In this document: one piece after another, positions 55,143 to 64,000 of the stretch | Numbering within the stretch: position 1 is the stretch's first letter | Layout of the letters: each line of letters opens with the position of its first letter | Program-made: the position numbers and the translations under genes | Notes under the pieces: generated by a model | The model's input: the letters and a program-made list of their open reading frames with translations, nothing else | The model's database searches: none | Told to the model about the DNA's origin: nothing | Assembly: GCA_905331475.1 (NCBI GenBank) | Contig: CAJNYU010002679.1 | Location: 164,221 to 228,220, forward strand | Length of the DNA: 64,000 nt | Direction: 5' to 3' | DNA from: Rotaria socialis | Lineage: Eukaryota > Rotifera > Eurotatoria > Philodinida > Philodinidae

Positions 55143-55736
55143 AAGTGTCAATGACTTTTTCCAAATTTCATAAGTAAATATGTAGTAGTTATTTTTAAGA
55201 GTTTTTTTTCCAAATTTATAAATATATAACAAAATGAAAGTCAGAGGATATCATGGAGATATTTGAAAAATAAAAATTTAAACTATTTGAGCGTCTAGTT
55301 ATGTCAATTTTTTTCTTTTCTGTTACAGAAGTCTATAGATATAATATCTGCTCTTGGCAGATAAAGAATTTAATGTTTTTTGTTTGTTTTTGTTTTTGTT
55401 TTTCAAAATTGTGTGCACCGTGTGCTTTTTATTCTAGTCATAGAGTCTCACACATGTTGCTTTCTTCATTTTTATCGCAATGCAGTCGATCTTTTTCTTC
55501 GTGCTTTAGAGCTATTACGATTCTTAACCGAGTCACACAGGTGATGAAACAGATGATGTTTTGATGCATAAAAACCACACATTTTCACTGATTAAAAGAA
55601 TTTTTCTCTAGAAAAATGGAGTTGTTAACATTAACAGTAAAGTCGCGTGAAACAATTTTTTGTCAAAAACAAACCTGCTTTTAACGTGCCCAAATGTGTG
55701 TTTTGCATGCGTAAAAACGTCATCTGTTTCGTTAAA
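55143..55736. other. AT-rich spacer
   Basis: About 600 bp between repeat elements. The open frame 55301-55564 is low-complexity and unsupported. Confidence 0.4.
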
Positions 55737-56971
55737 CCCCTCCCCGTAATAGAAGCCCCCTCCAGAAGTATTAACGTGCAAGATATATTACAAGCCCTTG
55801 TGACGACAGCAACGTCACTGATCTTGTCTTGATGTTTGCTATATCATGTATGTTTATTTCTCCGCTGTGTTGTTCTCTCTTGTTGCTCATTGTCGCGCTT
55901 GTTATTTTCAACTTTGGCACCTTTTTCGTTTTTAGACAATGAGCAACAAGAGAGAACAACACAGAGGAGAAATAAACATACATGATATAACAAACATCAA
56001 GACAAGATCAGTGACGTTACTGTCATCACAGCCCCCTCATTTTATAAATTTTTCGAAAAATTAATTTTTTAATTTTCATCATAAAATTTGTAAGAGTTCA
56101 GATCTTAATGTGATGATATGCTTTATTTTCTTGTTTATTACCCAAGAATCTCACCATCTCCTTGAAAGTCATTGGTGCGGCTCTTAAAAATCCTGAAAAT
56201 ATCAAAGGACTTTTAAAACTTTTTCATCTAATAATAATGATTTAACAGGTGCATATCACATTGTGGGTTAGATTTTATAAAAAGAAAGAGATATTAATCT
56301 TTTAAAATTTTTTATTTTATTCTATTTTATATCGAGGTTCTATGGTATTACTTTTTATTACTGAGATTGTTACAGCAATCGATAATTTTACATAAGACAC
56401 AATCAGAACAGAAGCCTTGTACATACTAGACGAAAATTATTTGAATTACGCAACGTGAGTAGCGCATTAACAATTACGTCATCTCGAGAATATAATTTAA
56501 TTCTTAATGCATCTATCATGTTACTTAATTCAGGTGTGTATTGTGTACCACACCAAAGAGAAGAAAGAGAGACATCTATAATGAATAGAAATTAATTATA
56601 AACACCTCTGGATAATATGAAGGACGATAAACAAATGTGTTTCGTTTTTATTTATATGGTCATATTATTGTTTCCATGTAAAATTATCTATTTTTGCAAA
56701 AATCTCATTCTCTATTTACATAAAAACATCGGTATGAAATGAAATGAAATGAAAAGAAAATTTTTGCTTCTTGTATTAAATTTGAACAATAATTTTGTCG
56801 ACTGCCGTAAATTAAAATCATTATTATTATTTTTAAAGTTATTTTCCCTAAACACATAGTTTTTCATCTAAACCATCGAAAAATTTTAGGGCATAATAGA
56901 AGTCCCCTTCAAAAATTTTGGATGATGGACCATTTAGAAGCCCCCGGGAGCTTCTATTAGGGGGGGGGGGG
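55737..56971. mobile_element. C-rich-ended element containing a long hairpin
   Basis: The left end CCCCTCCCCGTAATAGAAGC is repeated inverted at the right end as GCTTCTATTAGGGGGGG, giving a terminal inverted repeat of about 25 bp around 1.2 kb. AGAAGCCCCC words recur near both ends. It contains the 230 bp palindrome at 55800-56029 and otherwise AT-rich filler. No coding capacity is seen. The C/G homopolymer tracts at the ends make exact borders uncertain. Confidence 0.55.
55800..56029. repeat. Long near-perfect inverted repeat (95 bp arms)
   Basis: Arms 55800-55894 and 55935-56029 are inverted copies with only about five mismatches, around a 40 bp loop. Shared words include TGATCTTGTCTTGATGTTTG and GTTGTTCTCTCTTGTTGCTC. 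Such a structure could form a stable RNA hairpin if transcribed. The open frames over it are by-products. Confidence 0.88.
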
Positions 56972-57007
56972 TAATTTGTCTGAGTGAGAAGCAATTCCTT
57001 TTCTTCT

Positions 57008-57009
57008 AG
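57008..57009 (+). other. Candidate 3' splice site upstream of the B-box gene
   Basis: TTCCTTTTCTTCTAG, a good polypyrimidine tract and AG, lies nine bases before the ATG at 57019. It fits a 5'UTR intron or trans-spliced leader. Confidence 0.55.
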
Positions 57010-57018
57010 GCAAACAAC

Positions 57019-58601
57019 ATGGCTACAGCATCAGTACTATCGAACACTGACGACTGTGAGCCTTGCGCATTCTGTTTAAGTAAATATAGTCGTACGCGGG
57101 CTTCATTCTGCCAATGTAAACATTGCTCTACACCATTATGTATCGACTGTACAAAAGAACACCATGATGAACTTTTGCAAGAAGTTACTCAGATTTCTCA
57201 CCGATACAATCAATTGAAAGAACTTTTACAGACAAAACATAACATTATTGTTGATGAAACAGCAAAATCAATAGAGGATGTCAATCAATATTTTAAGACA
57301 TATATCGATGAGCTAATTGAAACACAAAAGAAAATAATTTCAGATATCGAAGAAGCCAAACAAGATGCACAAGTAAAAATGCAAATTTGCTAAATTAATA
57401 CGATAGTTTAACTCATTTTTAGAGTTCTATACTTAAAATCGATTCAGATTTGAGCATGGTTGGTATCGAAATTCATGGCTTGGCTAAACAAAATATTGCT
57501 CAAACGACAAAAACGACAAATCTCTTAGCAAAGCTTAAGTCTATTGAACAATCGATCAATACATATAAAGCAATCAGAACCGAGAATTTATTGAAGACGA
57601 AGCCCGAGTTCTCTATAAAATTCGATTGTGCACTGGCCATTACAGGAGCCGCTTCTTCCGACACTATTGCTAAAGAAACAAAATGTGTACCTTCCACAAT
57701 ATTGAAAGAATCGTTCTCTAAAACTAGCCCGTTAAGTATTCCTCAACACACTACAACTCAGCAGAATTTAGCAGATGACATGGAAGAATACGATGATCTT
57801 AGTGATTCTGACGATAACAATGATACAGAGTGTGGTTTTATAGAAACAACATACCCTATTGATCGAATGGCAAGCGACGGAGAAAATATAATGTACAGTG
57901 TTTATTACGATGATCAGCCTGATATTATTGCATATTTTGATCATCTAAACCGTGGTGATCCATACCGCGATTGGAACCAATCACGCATCGAAGATATGAT
58001 ATGGTGGGGCACTATTTCAAAGTTCATCTGTGCTACTGAAGATGCAATTTATACAGTGGAGTATATAAATACACGATTTAAAATTCTAGCTGTTATACGG
58101 GAAAAATGGTCATACTGTCGTGTGGCAGCAAATACTAGTTCTCTCTTTACATGGAGTAACTCTGATGAATACGACTTCAATGGTATTGAAGTCTATTCCA
58201 CTGAGTTTGAGTCTATAAAAACCATTAATTTTAATAGTCCTCATATTGGAGTTTTTATAAATCAAAGTGTCAGCTTTTGCATAACGGATAATTTTATCGC
58301 GTCACTTTGCACACGTATGCGAAATGACCATAAAGTATTTCAAGTTACTGTGTGTGATTTAGAAATGAGTAAATTATATTCACTTCCTCTGGGAAGATGT
58401 AGTGACAATGTCGAAATTCGTACCGATGGAGAAGATCAATTCTTCATTACAACAGGACATCGCAAATTTTATATACTCCATTATGATGGTGAAAAGCAAA
58501 CCGTTAATCTGAAAAATGATGGTGAATGCATTGCTGTACTTCATAATCGACGCATTGCTGTTAGCAGAAATCGTGGTGTCATGAAAATCATAAATTATTA
58601 A
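57019..58601 (+). CDS. B-box zinc-finger / coiled-coil protein with propeller-like C-terminus
   Basis: Two exons, 57019-57372 and 57423-58601, join in phase to give 510 residues. A B-box-like Cys/His cluster (CEPCAFC, CQCKHC, CIDCTKEHHDEL) occupies about 13-52. A long helical, heptad-rich stretch that should form a coiled coil runs to about 165. An acidic Asp/Ser/Glu linker (MEEYDDLSDSDD) sits at about 238-250. From about 260 on, repeating beta-strand patterns (for example DGENIMYSVYYDD, SKFICATEDAIYTVEY, DQFFITTGHRKFYIL) look like a six-bladed propeller. The order resembles TRIM proteins without the RING, so an adaptor or ligand-recognition role is likely. No specific orthologue is recognised. 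Confidence 0.82.
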
Positions 58602-60897
58602 AAAACCTTGGATACTTGCCGCCAAATCACACGGAATAAAAACATTTTGTCGTTGTTGTTTCAGTATGACGGGCCTAGCTATTTAGTTAAAAAATTCATA
58701 TCTCTCATATTAAAAAAGCCTGGTGCTAAAATGTGATTGTTTTGACTTTTACTATTTTGATTTGACTATTGCACCTATTATTTATTAATTAACTTCTCTA
58801 TAAAAAAAATGAAGAGACAATTTTAAGCGAAAAGTGATCGAATCGAATATACCGCTTTACTTATTATGCAGAATTTTTATAATAGACTTATTAAAATAAA
58901 TAATTGAAAAAATTGAAAAACAACTTTGAAAATAAGTCATATTTAACAGAAACAATTTGCAAGATTGTCTATGATACAGTATCTTGAATGACAATGAGAA
59001 AAATAAATTCTTTTGTATTTTTTGCAATTCGAGTACGAATCCGATGTTGTTCATTGATGCGAGCATCTATAACCAACAATCGATAATGCGAATTATTCTT
59101 TCTTCGCTCAATAGAAATCGCCATTATTAATATTATTTTTATTCTCTATTGATCCTTGATCACAATAAAACAAAAGAACAGCAAACATCACGCTCATAAT
59201 TACGTATTTCATTCAATACTGACATTGATCGCCTTGGATAGTTTCTAAAAAATTAGTAAATCATCAATTTTAGAAAACTATTTTAAAAGCGACTAATATT
59301 TATATGCATTCTTATTTTATGAGCTTATTCTATGTAACGTAATCTTTTTTTTTCTCATAAATATTTACTGATAACATATCAATCGATTATAAATTATTAG
59401 TGAATTAACTACGCTAATGTCGACAATATATATATATTTTTTTTTTCATCAACTTTTTATTCGCCAATAATTTTCATTCATCTTTTTTTTACTTGTATTA
59501 ACAACAATTGTTTAAAAAACATATTCTAAAATTAAGAAATAGAAAAGTATAAAGACACGCGCTTAGTTGTACATGAAATCAATTCATTCATAATAATCGC
59601 TTTATAGAACAAGCGTTGCAACCCGATCTTTTTTTTCTCCATTTGTTGATAAGAATTCTTTTCTTCTTTACAACTTATGAATTCATAGAGTAGTGTACTC
59701 TTTTTCATTACCTGACACATGAAGAATAGATGTGGTACGATAAAAGAATAAAAGAAATTGAGTGATTTTGTTGTTTGAATTCTGACGTTTATTCCGAAAG
59801 AAAAAAAAAATCCTTCAAAATTTCATCGGCAGCAACTCCGAGAAAATTTCTTTTAGTCATTTAAACTCCTCTGGCGTCGGATTTCATAGCTGAATGCAAA
59901 CTCTTGTTGATATATTAACATTGCCTTTACCTATGTTATTGATCGTGATGATTATCGTTCTCTAGTTTTTTGTCAATACATATCGAACCTCAAAAGAGAA
60001 AGAAAGCTAATCATAGAATAATTACTTGGATGTGTAAAAACTATTTCGATTATATAAATACAATGTGTCCAATGCAATATGTTGATGATTAATTAAACGC
60101 AATCGTTGCGAGGAATTTTGTTCAGGTAATAAAAATATTTATTGTATTCGAAAACTGCTTATATATACATATTTAATCGACTTTTTCTTCATAATCAGTA
60201 AAAAATATTCATCATGACTGCTGAGAACATTGTAGTAATGAAATTCGATCAATAAATCCTTATAATCATAGTAACTAAAGACACATAAAAAGAGAAAAAA
60301 AAATGTATTAGAGGAGAAATTTTGCATTATGGTTGGTATATTTTTATAAAAAAGAAAGAAAAAAGAAAAACATCTAGTGTTGACTTGAAGCATACACGAA
60401 ACGCTCATTCTTCTTTAGCTGTCTATTCAGTGAATATTTATACTCGAGAGGGGTCAAAATGTACTGATAGGACTACTCAAGCGTGCCTCATTTTCGTTCT
60501 CTTCTGTTTTATAGTTGTCTCCGTGTTACCGTATCATACTCTCATCACCCAATAGCTCTATTTTTCAAAAAAAAGAAATGAAACATCAAATCATGCGTTT
60601 GGATGCGGGTGGTAATTTTATGTTTTCTGCTCACATGTCAAACGAGCAGACTGTCATTTATTAGAATCTCAAAATAACTTCATTTTAATTGCTTAATATA
60701 ACACGTTTAACAATATTTTATTCGAAAAAAATAACCTGTTTTGACCGCATAAATAAATAATTGGAATACTGATTAAACATATTTTAATAGATACTTACTT
60801 GAACATTCATCACAGTGAATAAAAAGAATTATTAAAAGTAAATTTTAACAAGTGAAAGCAGTTGTGGTCAAATTATTCCTGGATTGGCTAATTTAAT
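58602..60897. other. Intergenic DNA before the hexosaminidase gene
   Basis: About 2.3 kb, very AT-rich. Open frames at 58857-59066, 59532-59720 and 60139-60408 (-) and 60322-60555 (+) have no domains. Nothing else is seen. Confidence 0.45.
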
Positions 60898-63285
60898 ATG
60901 ACAAGACTTCGGTCTACTCGTCGAATGTTATCGGTAATATTTGTAACTACCTTTATATTAATTCTTTATTTCTTATTCCGAAAAAAACCATTCGAATTTT
61001 CACCGGTAGAAAATGCTTATTATTATCCATCCAGCCATGACCGTTTCCAATCTAGAAATATTCCCATCTCAACACAAATCAAAGTGATACCTATTCCACA
61101 ATTTATCAGTACACAAGATGCAGTATTAAAAATATCGAATGATTTTCAAATTATATCAAAACAAAACTCTGTTAGAGATCTTGAATTAGCTATTCGTCGT
61201 TATTCAAATTATATTTCATCACTTACAGGACTATCAATAGAGAATAGTCAAAAATACTCCAGTTCGGAGAATAAACTTATTATCGACTGTTTATTGAAAG
61301 ATGCCGATGAATATAGTTATCCAAAAATTGATGAAGACGAATCTTATGTGCTTAATGTAACTAGAACAGGTACATATTTAGGTGCATTAACATTGACAGG
61401 TATTCTTCGAGGTTTATCAACATTCGTACAGTTGATTGAATGCAGCAGCTCATCAAACATATCTTATATTCCAATAGTAAATATCACTGATCGACCTCGA
61501 TTTCCATGGAGAGGTTTAATGCTTGATGTATCGCGTCATTGGATGCCGGCATCAGTCATTGAACGAACATTAAATGCAATGGAATTAAGTAAACTTAATG
61601 TTCTTCATTTGCATCTATCGGATGATCAAGGCTTTCGTGTTGAAAGTATTCAATATAAATTATTACACGATGAAAAAGATTTTTTTACACAAAAAGATAT
61701 TAGATATCTTGTTGAATATGCTAGACAACGACGTATACGTATTGTGCCTGAATTTGATATACCTGGCCATACAACAAGGTAATTAATAACCGATTAATCT
61801 TTTCTTTCAAATCAGAAAAAGAAAGAATTTTTTTTGAAATTCTAATTCGAACAAAAAAAAATAGAAATTAGAAACATTTAATATTTGCTATATTTTAGTT
61901 GGTTTGTTGGTTATCCAGAATTAGCTACTGACCCTGGACCATATCAAATTTCAACTAATTGGGGTGTTCTAAAATCTACAATGGATCCAACTAAAGAGAC
62001 TACATATAAATTTCTAGATGTATTTTTTGAAGAAATGACAAAACTATTTCCTGACCTATATTTTCATATTGGCGGAGATGAAGTCGAAGGTACTCACTGG
62101 GCACAATCACCAACAATACAAAAATTTATTTTCGACAATAAACTAAGAAATAAAAATGGTTTACAAGCATATTTTAATAAACGTGTACAAGCCATGCTAA
62201 AAAAATATGGAAAAATAATGATAGGTTGGGAAGAAATTCTTGACGAAATCGATGAAAATTTAATAATCAATAGTGATGCTGTTATTCAATCATGGAAAAG
62301 TCGACAGGCAACGGTGAACGCTGTAAAAAGAGGTTTCAGAAGTATACTTTCTAATGGTTATTATCTCGATCAATTGTCACCATCCATGAATCATTACACA
62401 GTTGATCCAATTCAAAAACATGAAGCATTGTTACTCAATAGAGAACAGCAACAACGAATTTTAGGCGGAGAAGCTTGCATGTGGAGTGAATTTGCTTCAC
62501 AATACACTGTTGATTCTCGGATTTGGCCTCGGGTATCTGCGATTGCTGAACGTTTATGGTCTTCACCTTTAATTATTAATCAAAATTTTCTCTACGAACG
62601 TCTCTTTCGCATGAGTCACTTACTTGAACAAATGAAAACAGGTGTTACACATCTGTCATCATATATGAATAAATTAGAAAATTTACTTCTCGGCCAAACT
62701 AACAAAACAGCTCTTCTACATCCATTCGTAATTTTAGCTGACGCATCTGAACCACTCGGTCATGGTGAACGTTCTCAACTTACTAGATATACATCAAGCG
62801 TTCCATTAACGACATTTGCTGATGCTTTACATTCTGAAAGTGAATCCATATGGAAATTAGAAAATCTTCAAATTAACGATAAAAGACTTCATGATATATT
62901 TCAAACTTGGTCTCTTAATCATCTCCGTTTAAGTACATTATTTAATAGTATAAAAAAATATCAATATGACAACATATGGGGACAAAATATTGAAAGACTA
63001 TCAGAAAATCTTGCTCATGTTGGTCGCATTGGTTTGAGAGTTTTCAATTATAATTCACAAAAAGTATTACATCACGATAAAAATAATACTATGAATTCAT
63101 GGACATTACCACATTGGATATCGCATCATAGCATACTATTAGAACAATTAGAAAACGGTGTCAAAGAAGTACGATTAGCTGCAGTACGACCAGTTCGACG
63201 TTTACTTCACTCTATTCAATCAACGAATCAGTTACGGGTACAAGAGGCGACCAGAGATATTCTAGTTCCCTCAGCGAATTTTTGA
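60898..63285 (+). CDS. Glycoside hydrolase family 20 beta-N-acetylhexosaminidase, bacterial-like
   Basis: Two exons, 60898-61778 and 61899-63285, give 755 residues. The enzyme removes terminal beta-linked GlcNAc or GalNAc by substrate-assisted catalysis. The N-terminus has basic residues and one hydrophobic segment (about 11-27), a signal anchor, so it is a membrane or secretory-pathway enzyme. An alpha/beta GH20b domain covers about 60-175 and the TIM barrel about 178-530: RFPWRGLMLDVSRHW, LHLHLSDDQGFRVES, VPEFDIPGHTTSWFVGYPEL, HIGGDEVEGTHW (catalytic Asp354-Glu355), IGWEEIL, IQSWKS, GGEACMWSEF and SRIWPRVSAIAERLWS. A helical C-terminal region of about 220 residues follows. The signature words match bacterial GH20 enzymes better than animal HEXA/HEXB (HLGGDEV followed by a different stretch). 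Presence of an intron and host-like composition indicate an established eukaryotic gene. Confidence 0.93.
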
Positions 63286-64000
63286 AGTCTCCTGGTGAGA
63301 TTTTTCGAAGATGCATCTTTTCCACACAAAGCCTTTCAGTTATCCGTAGTGTGAAATGTTATTTCTACGACTACAACGCCCTCAAGATTTTTGTATTGTT
63401 TTTACTATTAATATAATTGATAAAATAGATACTAATTATTAAAATAAAATGATATTGACATTTTTCTATTCCGAATAAGTATTAATCAAGCTATTGGACG
63501 ATACGATTTTTAAAAGCTTGATCCACACTACCGATGAAACAAATACTACAGGAGGAATTTTAATGATTGATGATTGAGTCGTGCTCAACCAAACAAGTTT
63601 TAAATTAAAAAAAAATGAGTAGAATGATAATCAAGTCACCAAACTGAGAATGTTTGATCGTTGAATGATATTATGAAACAATCTTTTTTAATGACGATTT
63701 ATTTTCAATGTAGAATTAACCGACAATTTTCCTTTCGAGAAACATACTCAAGTATCATCTAAATGTCATTAAATGGATAGCATTGCCGTACATTTATGTA
63801 TCGGAACAATTCATGGCTTGCGTCAGTTTTACTACATAGTAAAATATTCACATGTTATTTTTAAAAATGAAAAATAAATTCAAAGAATAATTGCTCCGAA
63901 TACAATTTTTTCTCCTTATTTTGAGACTTTTAAATTGATTCATCATTTAATATTCATTTTATTTATTTCATTGAATAATTGATTGTAGATGTTCAGTGAA
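63286..64000. other. 3' flank of the hexosaminidase gene
   Basis: About 700 bp of AT-rich DNA to the window edge. AATAAA-like strings near 63442 may end the transcript. No further gene is seen. Confidence 0.45.

Noticed and set aside
55771..55983. Open frames over 55647-55983
   Set aside because: They fall on the arms of the long palindrome, so the frame is mirrored and not gene-like.

Overview
This is a stretch of animal nuclear genome. It is AT-rich (roughly 70% A+T by eye), and its genes are split by introns with GT...AG borders, most of them 50-600 bp. The gene content is a mix: clear animal orthologues (Integrator subunit 1, proteasome ATPase PSMC3, ARPC4, a CYB561D2-type cytochrome b561, a C1orf87-like protein), a tandem family of Golgi-type DUF7164-like proteins, and a beta-hexosaminidase that reads like a bacterial enzyme. 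AT-rich DNA, short introns, acceptor-like sites just before several start codons (as expected with spliced-leader trans-splicing) and a bacterial-like gene carrying an intron fit a bdelloid rotifer best. That assignment is inference; another small spiralian genome is possible.

Layout. 1-14 kb: three tandem + strand paralogues of a type II membrane, glycosyltransferase-like family. The first is cut by the left edge; the other two are complete. A foldback element of about 1.6 kb lies between copies 1 and 2. 15.5-25.6 kb: INTS1 in nine exons. 27.4-30.7 kb: PSMC3 in ten exons, with a TTAA-bordered MITE-like element in one intron. 31.3-31.6 kb (-): a 72-residue single-pass membrane protein. 32.2-32.8 kb: a membrane RING-finger protein. 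33.5-38.0 kb: a C1orf87-like EF-hand protein with a possible alternative 3' end. 41.6-42.7 kb: a laminin-G domain protein. 42.7-50.4 kb: a gene-poor stretch with one small palindromic repeat. 50.4-52.2 kb (-): ARPC4 followed by the cytochrome b561 gene, 282 bp apart. 53.0-53.4 kb (-): a small Cys-rich membrane-anchored protein. 53.9-57.0 kb: a cluster of non-autonomous DNA-transposon-like elements. 57.0-58.6 kb: a B-box/coiled-coil/propeller-like protein. 60.9-63.3 kb: the GH20 hexosaminidase.

The genes do not form one pathway. INTS1 (snRNA and mRNA 3'-end processing), PSMC3 (protein degradation) and ARPC4 (actin branching) are housekeeping genes. The DUF7164-like cluster and the hexosaminidase both point to glycan handling in the secretory pathway, but nothing links them functionally. 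No rRNA, CRISPR array or intact transposase was seen, and tRNAs could not be searched for systematically. The most interesting items are the intron differences among the three paralogues, the bacterial-like GH20 gene, the alternative terminal exon in the C1orf87-like gene, and at least five different inverted-repeat element families.
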